Shown: positions 1 through 7,010 of the stretch, piece by piece | Layout: each line of letters begins with the position of its first letter | Position numbering within the stretch: position 1 is the stretch's first letter | Source of the DNA: Synergistaceae bacterium | Lineage (GTDB): Bacteria; Synergistota; Synergistia; Synergistales; Aminobacteriaceae | NCBI GenBank assembly: GCA_031267575.1 | Contig: JAIRYN010000060.1 | Span: 1 to 36,436, forward strand | Direction: 5' to 3' | Length of the DNA: 36,436 bases | The notes under the pieces: generated by a model | Told to the model about the DNA's origin: nothing | Database searches by the model: none | Seen by the model: only the letters and a program-made list of their open reading frames with translations | Position numbers and translations under genes: made by a program

Positions 1-117
1 CGCAAAATCGTGCCTGTGCAAAACTTCACTGTCAACGCTACCACAACTGGAGCAAGATGCGCGAGGTGTATTAGTTCCCGACTTGCTTTTTCTTTTCGAG
101 AATAATCTATCAAACAC
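1..117 (-). CDS. 5' part of a small zinc-ribbon-like protein, cut by the window edge
   Basis: Reading the minus strand, an AGGAGGG Shine-Dalgarno sits 8 nt before a GTG codon at 117-115, and 39 codons stay open to the window edge. The peptide begins MFDRLFSKRKSKSG, has a basic Ser/Lys-rich N-terminus, and then a CSSCGS motif at residues 22-27 that resembles half of a zinc ribbon. The second Cys pair would lie outside the window, so the fold is not proven. A terminator hairpin lies just upstream (152-201), so the gene either has its own promoter or is read through from the leader. No function is assigned; family unknown. Confidence 0.5.
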   Translation of the reverse strand, partial: MFDRLFSKRKSKSGTNTPRASCSSCGSVDSEVLHRHDFA

Positions 118-144
118 GAAATCCGCCCTCCTAAGCTTGAACAA

Positions 145-366
145 TTACGATAAAAAAACGGCCTCGTTAAGGCACGTGAATACACGCCCAAACGAAGCCG
201 CAATCGTTATTGTATCAAAGAGAAAAAGAACTTTTAAGAATTGAAGAAATTGTTGCTTGTTGCTTGTTGCTTGTTGCTTGTTGCTTGTTGCTTGTTGCTT
301 GTTGCTTGTTGCTTGTTGCTTGTTTATTATATCCGATTTTACGTGAAAAACAAGCGTTGAAATCAT
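145..366 (-). CDS. Possible 73-aa peptide containing a heptad-repeat tract
   Basis: An ATG at 366-364 follows a well-placed AGGAGA. The reading frame encodes a short hydrophobic start (MISTLVFHVK), three and a half copies of a seven-residue Gln/Lys/Ser-rich repeat made by the DNA heptamer, and a Leu/Phe-rich tail. The last third overlaps the terminator hairpin, which is unusual for a real gene, so this may instead be a non-coding leader RNA. A TTG 14 codons upstream (408) is a less likely start. No homology is recognised. Confidence 0.3.
   Translation of the reverse strand: MISTLVFHVKSDIINKQQATSNKQQATSNKQQATSNKQQFLQFLKVLFLFDTITIAASFGRVFTCLNEAVFLS
152..201 (-). terminator. Rho-independent terminator or attenuator on the minus strand
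   Basis: On the minus strand GCGGCTTCGTT (from 201) pairs with AACGAGGCCG (to about 159), with one G-U pair. There is further pairing inside (GGCGTG with CACGTGCC) and a run of seven T follows. It separates the repeat-bearing leader from the zinc-ribbon-like gene at 117, so it may end the leader transcript or attenuate that gene. Confidence 0.7.
252..321. repeat. Ten perfect tandem copies of a 7-bp unit (GTTGCTT)
   Basis: Ten uninterrupted copies of GTTGCTT run from 252 to 321, followed by a partial copy. Because 7 is not a multiple of 3, gain or loss of one unit shifts any reading frame crossing the tract. All three minus-strand frames through the tract are open and encode the same cyclic heptapeptide. 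Perfect arrays like this are prone to slippage and often phase-variable. Confidence 0.97.
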
Positions 367-546
367 GATTTTCTCTCCTAGATTAACCCAACCAAAACCT
401 TGGCTCAAAATTTAGAATTCTAATTTTCTCCACCAATACATTTTATATTTTATACCACATTTTACATCAGAGAGCAAATAATACACGGTCACGTCATCTT
501 GTTCTCCGAGATCAGGCCAATGAGCTGGATGAGGTGATGAGATAGC

Positions 547-744
547 GTGGCAGTCATCATCAGGCCACGCGGAAGTTGCTCCTTGGCCTTACCCGCAACG
601 GAGGAGAGGGTAGAACAGCGCCTGGAAATCCTTCAGGCTGTGGAAGGAAAAGTGGAAGGGAAAAATGTACAAAACCTCATTCAGGCCCTGGCGAAACATA
701 TTGATTTCAACAACACGGTCTACGCCTGTCGCGCGGGATATTAG
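547..744 (+). pseudogene. Unrecognised 65-codon frame, probably gene debris
   Basis: A GTG-started frame ends at 744 and encodes a charged stretch rich in Glu/Val/Gln followed by FNNTVYACRAGY. It has no clear ribosome site, and a stop (538-540) lies three codons before the GTG. A second short open stretch ends in a neighbouring frame at about 543 (DQANELDEVMR then stop). The combination suggests the degraded C-terminal end of a lost gene, but no family is recognised. It could also be a small real gene. Confidence 0.25.
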
Positions 745-781
745 GTCCTCGGCTCTTCTTTGTTCTAAAATTTTCTTCCCG

Positions 782-846
782 TTGACTTGTTTTAATCTTC
801 ATTATAGTATATGAGTATAAAATGATTTTTTGACGTTTGCTATAAT
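782..846 (+). promoter_or_regulatory. Candidate promoter region for the LarA-like gene
   Basis: TTGACT at 782-787 is followed after 17 bp by TAGTAT (805-810), or after 15 bp by TATAGT (803-808). A separate perfect TATAAT lies at 841-846, with TTGACG only 5 bp before it. Either could serve the gene starting at 873-921. Assignment is by consensus match only. Confidence 0.4.
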
Positions 847-872
847 ACTACATGCGAAAACAATGAAAACAA

Positions 873-2222
873 TTGAACGACCTGATATCGACTCGAAATC
901 ACGCGAAAGTGGGTGGTATATTGAAGTACGGTATCCCTTACGGGCGTTCCCAGCTTTTTTTCGAAGTCCCTCAAGAATCTATCGCTTTTAATGGCGAAAT
1001 GACCCGATTGCCAGCTCTTGCTGATTTTGAGCGAGCTCTGCGGTACGCTCTGGACCACCCGATCGAAACACCCGCGCTCAAGGAACTGGTGCGTGACAAA
1101 GAAAACATCCTCTTTTTAGTCGAGGATGCCACGCGTAATACTCCTCTCAATAAAATTATTCCTATCGTCACGGGTTACCTCAATCGGAACGGAGTCCCCG
1201 ACGACGCCATAAGCTTTTTGACGGCTCCCGGAACGCATCGCGTCATGACCGAGTGGGAAATCAAAGAAAAACTCGGCGTGGAAACGGTACGCCGCTTTAA
1301 AATATATCAGCACAACGCCTCCGTCTCAGAGGACATCGCAGATCTAGGAGCGGTGAAGTTGCGTTCGCAGATACCCGTTCGCATTCCCGTACATGTCAAC
1401 CGCCGTGCCCTCTCTGCGGATCTGCTGATCGGGCTGGGCAGCATCGTGCCGCACAGCGATGCCGGCTTTTCGGGGGGAGCCAAAATCCTCCAGCCCGGCG
1501 TCTGCGACTTTGTAACGACCTCCGCGACTCACGCCGCGGCCGCTTTGTGCCCCGACATTCCTCTGGGTATGGTGGAGGGAAACCCCTGCCGGGAGGGAAT
1601 TGAGGCTGTCGCCCGGAAGATCGGTCTTTCCTTCATCCTGAACGTCGTCCAAAATTACGAGGGTGAATCTGCCGGTGTCTTCGCGGGAGATTTTATAAAG
1701 GCTCATCGCGCCGGCGTCGCCTTATCCCGGTTGTCTTTCAGCGTGGACGTTCCTCGACTCGCGGATATCGTCATCGTTAGCTCCTCTCCCGCCGATATGG
1801 ATTACTGGCAGGCAAACAAGGCCTTGAGCTGCGCGTATTTTACCGTCAAGAAAGGCGGGACGATCATCTTTGCCGCTCCCTGCCATGAAGGTCTAGCGCA
1901 CAATCATCCCCGTTTTCGCGAATGGTTGGCGCTCCCTCTTTCCGAGGTCTTGAAGCGGCTGCGCTCCACCAGTCCGGAAGACACCGAGGCCGACGTGGTT
2001 TCCGCCGTCTTGGCGGTCTGCAACTGCCGCGTTCGAGATAAGGCGCACATTTTCTTCGTGGGGGAAGGATTGACGAACGAAGATCTTAGGGCGCTGAAAT
2101 ACAAGCGCATCGCGACCGTTCAGCAAGCTCTCGACGAGGCATTACGGGAAAAGCCGGATGCCCTTGTTGGAATTTTGCCCAAAGGTGGGATTTCTCTGCC
2201 AAGAGTTCGCGATGCGACATGA
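873..2222 (+). CDS. larA-like: LarA-family nickel-dependent racemase homologue (DUF2088)
   Basis: This matches the lactate racemase family, which uses the nickel-pincer nucleotide to racemise 2-hydroxyacids. The key residues are present with correct spacing. In the longest frame these are DATR (85-88), GTHR with His122, VPH with His194, AGFSGGAK with Lys204, and His220. The 10- and 26-residue spacings equal those of His174, Lys184 and His200 in Lactobacillus LarA. Length (about 430-450 aa) is typical. The start is uncertain. TTG at 873 gives the longest frame but has no ribosome site, while TTG at 921 (MKYGIPYG, GGTGG just upstream) aligns better with the family. No larB, larC or larE lies in the window, so the cofactor must be made elsewhere. 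Substrate cannot be told from sequence; the following TRAP transporter suggests a carboxylate. Confidence 0.85.
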   Translation: MNDLISTRNHAKVGGILKYGIPYGRSQLFFEVPQESIAFNGEMTRLPALADFERALRYALDHPIETPALKELVRDKENILFLVEDATRNTPLNKIIPIVTGYLNRNGVPDDAISFLTAPGTHRVMTEWEIKEKLGVETVRRFKIYQHNASVSEDIADLGAVKLRSQIPVRIPVHVNRRALSADLLIGLGSIVPHSDAGFSGGAKILQPGVCDFVTTSATHAAAALCPDIPLGMVEGNPCREGIEAVARKIGLSFILNVVQNYEGESAGVFAGDFIKAHRAGVALSRLSFSVDVPRLADIVIVSSSPADMDYWQANKALSCAYFTVKKGGTIIFAAPCHEGLAHNHPRFREWLALPLSEVLKRLRSTSPEDTEADVVSAVLAVCNCRVRDKAHIFFVGEGLTNEDLRALKYKRIATVQQALDEALREKPDALVGILPKGGISLPRVRDAT

Positions 2223-2950
2223 AAAAATTCTAAAAATCTAGAGTTTGAGTCAGAGAGGGTCATCGTATAGCATAGAGATAAATAATTTATTTATACTTAA
2301 TTTATTATATATTAATTTATATCAAACTCCTTTTCTCATTGATATTACGATAGTAGCTTGTTATGTTCCTTTCGCGCTTTGAAAACTGAATATAAGAGGT
2401 TGTTCGGGGAAGTTCCGAACGTAAAATATTCAACGAAAACATCGATATTGAAACCGAAAACCAAAGTTGTATCGATAATCAATTTTTTAAAAAGCGTTTA
2501 TCCGTTGGGTAAACTTTGCAAGATTCAGCTTTTCCTTAGATCATATGGTCTTCGGAATACTATGTGAAATGTATCTGCTAGCTATAAGTAGATATTAATA
2601 TATTCAAAAAATCGGAAATGTGCCTTGCGCCTGACAAAACTCTACGAGATGACCCCGGAAGAGCGCGAACTCGGCATCGGCAAGTGAAGATTTGCAGTGA
2701 AGATTTGTAGTGAAGATTTGCGAGAATAACTTATTGATATTATCTATTTAATATGGTAACGTAACAAATATGAGCATCCGGTTGATTGGGAATATCCATC
2801 TAAAAAATTACGACGGCAAAAGAGGTGAAGCGCTAAGGAACAGATTTGGGAAAGCGACGCAAAAACAGCGATGTTATGAGTGCCGGCGGCTTAGGGTTTA
2901 TTGTATGTGGTAGCGATATTTTGGACAGTGACATTCGAGGAGATAAGATA
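2223..2950 (+). other. A/T-rich intergenic region with a gene remnant and short repeats
   Basis: No convincing gene fills this stretch. A frame at 2358-2567 has no family features and no good ribosome site. A G/C-richer patch ending at 2687 encodes LTKLYEMTPEERELGIGK then stop, and looks like the C-terminal remnant of a lost gene. Directly after it come two and three-quarter copies of a 13-bp unit (TGAAGATTTGCAG; 2685-2720). The dctP promoter must lie in the last 200 bp, but no strong -35/-10 pair is evident. Confidence 0.5.
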
Positions 2951-3949
2951 ATGAATCGACAGAAGTTTTCTGTATTGTGCGCGATGTGCGTCATGCTTTG
3001 TATTACGGCGTTTCCGGCTGGGGCTGCGGTCGAGTACACGATCAAAGTGGGCTCCATCGTATCGGACTCTCACCCAGACATGGTGATCATGAGGAGTACC
3101 TTTATTCCCTACGTCGAGAGCAAATCTGAGGGCCGGATCAAAGTCGAACTTTATCCGAATGGACAACTCGGCGGAGATCGTGAGCTTACCGAATCGGTAC
3201 AGATGGGCATGCTCCAAGTCGCGCTTCCTGCCACTTCGGTGCTGGCAGGTTTTGATAAGCGATTCCAGGTGTTGGATCTCCCGTTTCTTTTCACGACCCG
3301 TGAGGCCGCTTTTGAGGCTCTGGATGGAGAGCTGGGGGCAAAGCTGAATTCTCTCCTGCCCGACAAGGGCTTCGGTTGTCTCGGATACATCGAAAACGGG
3401 TTCCGGCACATCACCAACAGCAGAAAGCCCATTACACAGCCGGATGACCTGAATGGCCTGAAGCTACGCACCATGGAAAATGCCATGCACATCGCGTTTT
3501 TCAAGCGTCTTGGAGCCAATCCTACACCGATGAGTTTCGGCGAGCTTTATACGGCTCTCCAGCAGGGGACAGTAGACGGGCAAGAAAACCCCTTTACTTT
3601 AATTTACGAATCGAAGTTCTATGAAGTGCAAAAGTATGTCTCGACGACGGGGCACGTTTTTTCCGTTGTTATGTTGCTTTCCAACAAAAAATTCATGGAT
3701 TCCCTACCGGAAGATCTGCGGAAGATCGTCGTCGACGCCGCTGCCGACTTCGTGAAGGAGCACCGCCGGGTCATGCCTCTCTCAGAAGATGCTAATATGG
3801 CGTTTCTAACAGAAAGTGGTATGGCGCTCAACGAGTTGACCCCCGAACAGAAAAAGCCCTTCGTGGAGGCCACCGTTTCGGTTTATCAGGAGTTCGAGAC
3901 CGACTTGACCAAAGAAATCATGGATCTCGCCAAAAAAGCGCAAAAGTAA
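2951..3949 (+). CDS. dctP: TRAP transporter substrate-binding protein (DctP family)
   Basis: This is the periplasmic receptor of a tripartite ATP-independent transporter. It captures a carboxylate-type ligand and delivers it to the DctQM membrane pair. The 332-aa product has a signal peptide (MNRQK, hydrophobic core, AGA cleavage site near residue 24). The mature start YTIKVGSIVSDSHP is typical of DctP, as are LYPNGQLGGDRE and the GLKLRTMEN segment with the ligand-binding Arg. ATG 2951 is chosen over an upstream in-frame start at 2846 because it places a signal peptide at the N-terminus and follows GAGGAG. dctQ and dctM follow in the same direction, separated by a hairpin. Ligand unknown. Confidence 0.95.
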   Translation: MNRQKFSVLCAMCVMLCITAFPAGAAVEYTIKVGSIVSDSHPDMVIMRSTFIPYVESKSEGRIKVELYPNGQLGGDRELTESVQMGMLQVALPATSVLAGFDKRFQVLDLPFLFTTREAAFEALDGELGAKLNSLLPDKGFGCLGYIENGFRHITNSRKPITQPDDLNGLKLRTMENAMHIAFFKRLGANPTPMSFGELYTALQQGTVDGQENPFTLIYESKFYEVQKYVSTTGHVFSVVMLLSNKKFMDSLPEDLRKIVVDAAADFVKEHRRVMPLSEDANMAFLTESGMALNELTPEQKKPFVEATVSVYQEFETDLTKEIMDLAKKAQK

Positions 3950-3972
3950 TCGAAGGCTGTTTGTTGAGGTTT

Positions 3973-4021
3973 CAGGGGATAGTGAGAACTGCGAAGGTAA
4001 CCAAACGAGTTCTGTCCCCTG
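3973..4021 (+). promoter_or_regulatory. Intercistronic hairpin between dctP and dctQ
   Basis: CAGGGGA (3973-3979) pairs with TCCCCTG (4015-4021) and AGAACT (3985-3990) with AGTTCT (4008-4013). A T5 run lies at 4027-4031. It resembles a leaky terminator or an RNA 3'-end stabiliser, which would keep the binding protein more abundant than the membrane subunits. The dctQ ribosome site (GGAGG) lies just beyond. Confidence 0.7.
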
Positions 4022-4051
4022 CAAAGTTTTTATTTTGCGGAGGCTCTCGGA

Positions 4052-4561
4052 ATGACGCTCAAGAAATTTCTGGATAACTTTGAAGAGTATTTTGTGGTTT
4101 GGACGATGGCGTTGATGACGATTGTCGTCTTTTGCCAAGTCGTCATGCGGTACGTCTTCAGCAACTCCCTTTCCTGGAGCGATGAATTCGCGAGGTTCAT
4201 CTTCCTGTGGCTTTCGTGGGTGGGTGCCAGCTATGCTGTGAAAGAGCGCGGCCATTTCCGGGTCGAGATGTTCGCCAACCTCCTGAAGGGGCGGTACAGG
4301 ACAAGATTCGAGTTGCTGATTCTGGTGATCTGGTTTGGTTTTTCTGTCACCATGGTCTGGCTTGGGACGCGGCTTATATTCTTTCTCATAGAAACGGGTC
4401 AAATTTCGGCCGCCATGCAAATCCCCATGTCGTGGGTTTACGCGTCGGTTCCTGCGGGGTGTGCCTTAATGGCTATTCGGCTGGTTGTGGAAATGATCAA
4501 AATCCTGAGAAACCCGGACGACGTTCCTGAAGAAGCCTCGGCGAATAGGGGAACTTTGTGA
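4052..4561 (+). CDS. dctQ: TRAP transporter small membrane subunit (DctQ family)
   Basis: This 169-aa inner-membrane protein is the small permease partner of DctM. Four hydrophobic segments are visible (about residues 15-37, 48-68, 88-110 and 128-148). The family signatures RYVFSNSLSWSDEFARFIFLW and GASYAVKERGHFRVE are present. ATG 4052 has GGAGG 8 nt upstream. The stop TGA overlaps the ATG of dctM by one base, which suggests translational coupling. It is the second gene of the dctPQM operon. Confidence 0.95.
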   Translation: MTLKKFLDNFEEYFVVWTMALMTIVVFCQVVMRYVFSNSLSWSDEFARFIFLWLSWVGASYAVKERGHFRVEMFANLLKGRYRTRFELLILVIWFGFSVTMVWLGTRLIFFLIETGQISAAMQIPMSWVYASVPAGCALMAIRLVVEMIKILRNPDDVPEEASANRGTL

Positions 4562-5841
4562 TGGAAGCCATTCTTCTGTTCTCGACGCTTATCGTCCTCA
4601 TCGCTCTCAGTGTTCCGATCGGTATCACTCTGGGGCTTTCCACACTGATTTGTATTGCCTTTACGTCGGACATTCCTCTCATGATGCTCGCGCAAAAGTC
4701 CGTGACGGGGCTTGACTCTTTTCCTCTGCTGGCCATCCCATTCTTTATTCTGGCCGGGGCGCTGATGTGCAATGGCGGTATCTCGCGGCGCCTCGTCAAT
4801 TTGGCGGAAAGCTTGGTTGGGTTCATCACCGGCGGGCTTGCCATGGTCACGGTACTCGCCTGTATGTTTTTTGCCGCTATTTCCGGTTCTGGACCTGCCA
4901 CGGTCTCGGCTATCGGGTCGTTTATGATTCCCTCAATGAAAGATCGTAAATACCACGGAGACTTCGCGGCAGCGATCACGGCGGCGGCTGGAACCATTGG
5001 CGTCATCATCCCGCCGAGTATTCCCTTCGTGATCTATTGTATCGTTGCCCAGACCTCCATTGGAGACCTGTTTATCGCGGGCATCGTCCCCGGCATCATC
5101 ATCGGCATAGCCTTAATGCTCGTCTGCTATTTGACGGCCAAAAAACGCCGCTACCTCAGTTCCACCGAGCCACCCACCTTCAGAGCGGTTCTCAAGGCCC
5201 TGCGAGAGGCCATATGGGCGCTTATCATTCCGATTATTATTCTGGGCGGTATTTATGGCGGTGTGTTCACTCCGACGGAGGCCGCCGTCGTCGCGGTTGT
5301 GTACTCTATTCTCATCGGAAAATTCGTTTACAAGGAACTGGACTTCAAGACCCTGTACGAGTGCCTACGCACGACCGGACTCATCAACGGAGCGACGGAG
5401 TTCATGATCGGGCTATCCATGGCTTTTGCCAGCTACTTGACCATGGCTCAAATACCGGCTCATATCGGCACGTGGCTCAGGGAGTTTTCCAGCAATCCTG
5501 TCATAATCCTGATGTTCATTAATGTTTTCCTCTTGATTCTCGGCTGTTTCGTGGATAACATCGCGGCTGTGATCATTCTGACGCCCATCCTGCTTCCCGT
5601 GGTCAAGTCCATTGGAGTGGATCCCATCCACTTTGGGCTCATCATTACCGTCAACCTGGCCTGTGGATTCATTTCTCCTCCTTATGGAATAAACCTCTTC
5701 GTGGCGTCGGCGATTTCGGGAGAGAGCATTGAGAAGATCTCCGTAGCCATCATTCCGTCGTTCATCGCAATGATAGCCTGTCTTTTGCTTTTTACCTACT
5801 TCCCCTCGTTCTCTCTCGGATTGCTACATCTGCTGCGATAA
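4561..5841 (+). CDS. dctM: TRAP transporter large membrane subunit (DctM family)
   Basis: This is the ion-coupled transport subunit of the TRAP system, about 426 aa and almost entirely hydrophobic, with roughly a dozen membrane segments. Family signatures include PLLAIPFFILAGALM, GSGPATVSAIGSFMIPSM, GVIIPPSIPFVIY, GVFTPTEAAVVAVVYS and FISPPYGINLFV. ATG 4561 overlaps the dctQ stop by one base; a GTG one codon earlier is also possible. No other transporter gene follows, and the IS remnant begins 82 bp after the stop. Confidence 0.96.
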   Translation: MEAILLFSTLIVLIALSVPIGITLGLSTLICIAFTSDIPLMMLAQKSVTGLDSFPLLAIPFFILAGALMCNGGISRRLVNLAESLVGFITGGLAMVTVLACMFFAAISGSGPATVSAIGSFMIPSMKDRKYHGDFAAAITAAAGTIGVIIPPSIPFVIYCIVAQTSIGDLFIAGIVPGIIIGIALMLVCYLTAKKRRYLSSTEPPTFRAVLKALREAIWALIIPIIILGGIYGGVFTPTEAAVVAVVYSILIGKFVYKELDFKTLYECLRTTGLINGATEFMIGLSMAFASYLTMAQIPAHIGTWLREFSSNPVIILMFINVFLLILGCFVDNIAAVIILTPILLPVVKSIGVDPIHFGLIITVNLACGFISPPYGINLFVASAISGESIEKISVAIIPSFIAMIACLLLFTYFPSFSLGLLHLLR

Positions 5842-6039
5842 GCACGATTATAGATTCCGGGCCGACTCAAAATGATTTTGAACCGGGTTCGCTTTGTCAT
5901 ATAAGGCGTCAGCTTACGATAAAGCGATTCTCATCCAACGGCTTTAGCCGTTGGATGAGAATCGCAACGCCGCTGTTGGCAGCGTTTGTTTTGTATTTGG
6001 TTCCTTGCCTTATGTCTACTTTAATGTTAAATTTCTTTC

Positions 6040-6190
6040 ATGACTTATCAACGATGGATTCATTCGAACACATCTGTGTTCAATATTGACTAGCATCTTA
6101 TCTGGCGTCCCAAATATCGGCGCAAGGTGCTTGTTGGTGATGTAGAAATCCGACTCAAAGAACTTTTAGGAGAAAAGATTGAGTCGCCTC
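6040..6190 (+). pseudogene. tnpA: tnpA fragment: IS200-type Y1 transposase N-terminus with a nonsense codon
   Basis: From ATG 6040 the frame reads MTYQRWIHSNTSVFNID, then TAG, then HLIWRPKYRRKVLVGDVEIRL. The family normally has a Tyr before HLVWCPKYRRKVL, so a Tyr codon has become a stop. After about residue 48 (GEKIE) similarity to TnpA ends and TnpB-like sequence begins, so the HUH-Tyr catalytic portion is deleted. A triplicated 11-bp unit (ACCTACTATGC, 6200-6229) marks the junction. The gene is dead. Confidence 0.8.
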
Positions 6191-6780
6191 TTTCTATGCA
6201 CCTACTATGTACCTACTATGCACCTATGCACCGGGCTTCAGGTAAGCTCAAGAAATTTTCGCGAGAACTCAGCCATAAGAGACGAGGAAGCAAGAATTAT
6301 AAGAAAGCAAAGCTTGCTCTAGCCAGAACGCACAGGACAATCGCTAATCAACGTAGAGACTATCACTACAAACTGGCGCTTGAGTTCGCACGGTGGTATG
6401 CATCCATCTTCGTCGAGGACTTGAAGTCGAGGACTTGAACGTGAAAGCTATGCAACGCATGTGGGGTCGTAAAATATCTGATTTGGGACACGCTCAATTT
6501 CTCGGTATTCTTTTATGGGAGATGTACAAGAACGGCAATCATGGAACAAAAATCAAATGGAACAAAAATCGACAGGTTCTATCCTTCGTCAAAAACCTGT
6601 TCGTCCTGTTTTGATGTTCTTCCTGAGTTACCGCTGTCCGTCTGTGGCTGGACGTGTCCGAGATGTGGGGCGAAACACGACCGGGATATCAATGCGGCTG
6701 TAAATATTCTCAGAGTGGGGGCATCCACTCTTAAAGGAAAAGACGTAAGACCGGTTTCAGTTGGCTGTCTTTGTCGATCT
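6190..6780 (+). pseudogene. tnpB: tnpB fragment, frameshifted RNA-guided nuclease-like protein
   Basis: TnpB/OrfB signatures are spread over three frames: KLKKFSRELSHKRRGSKNY, VEDLNVKAMQRM, then FYPSSKTCSSC and CPRCGAKHDRDINAAVNIL (zinc ribbon and the last catalytic Asp region). Two tandem duplications cause the frame changes: 14 bp at 6412-6439 and 16 bp at 6541-6570. Removing them restores one continuous frame. The natural stop after GCLCRS is also lost through a 13-bp duplication (6778-6803). The N-terminal half is missing. It is not functional as a protein, although the 3' end could still yield an omega-RNA-like transcript. Confidence 0.88.
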
Positions 6781-6863
6781 TACAATCCCATCTTACAATC
6801 CCATGACTTTAGTCGTGGGAGTATGCCAAGCTTAACTTACTTACTTGCGCTTGAATAATCAAT

Positions 6864-6889
6864 TGAATGATCAATCAATTGATCATTCA
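6864..6889. promoter_or_regulatory. Perfect 12-bp inverted repeat upstream of the BREX island
   Basis: TGAATGATCAAT, a CA spacer, then ATTGATCATTCA form an exact palindrome. It lies between the IS right end and the island promoter, about 54 bp before the candidate -35. Such symmetry suits a dimeric repressor or activator. The BREX first gene, which may contain winged-helix domains, is a candidate binder, but this is inference. Confidence 0.5.
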
Positions 6890-6942
6890 TGCCAATTCCC
6901 GATGCGTTTGTCCTATGCCAAGCCCTAACTGTTTTTGCTTTT

Positions 6943-6968
6943 TTGACAATCGCGCCGTATACTATAAA
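6943..6968 (+). promoter_or_regulatory. Candidate promoter of the BREX operon
   Basis: A perfect TTGACA at 6943-6948 is followed by TATAAA at 6963-6968. The 14-bp spacer is shorter than the usual 16-18, so a regulator may be needed or another -10 used. The first gene starts at 7011, and no other promoter-like sequence is obvious within the island, where genes abut or overlap. Confidence 0.45.
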
Positions 6969-7010
6969 AGACATTAGAGCAAAAGACGATAAAAATGGAG
7001 AGAAAGAGAA

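Larger units (their letters stand above)
5924..6835 (+). mobile_element. Decayed IS200/IS605-family element, left copy
   Basis: The left end carries a perfect 19-bp hairpin (5924-5942 with 5947-5965, loop TTTA). The right end carries a hairpin (6800-6819) with the CCCATGACTTTAGTCGTGGG pattern typical of IS605 right ends next to tnpB. Inside are a tnpA start and tnpB fragments, broken by a nonsense codon, an internal deletion and several small tandem duplications. It cannot encode an active transposase. The same end sequences occur inverted at 18915-19185, on the other side of the BREX island. Exact outer boundaries are uncertain. Confidence 0.85.

Noticed and set aside
252-321. Possible CRISPR array
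   Set aside because: The tract is one 7-bp unit repeated without spacers, so it is a microsatellite. No CRISPR array or cas gene was seen in the window.
2358-2567. 69-codon frame in the larA-dctP gap
   Set aside because: Low-complexity Lys/Leu-rich peptide without ribosome site or domain, in A/T-rich DNA; not supported as a gene.
5924-5965. Perfect hairpin as the dctM terminator
   Set aside because: No T-run follows, and half of it recurs in the inverted IS copy at about 19166-19184, so it is better explained as the IS end, although it may incidentally stop transcription.
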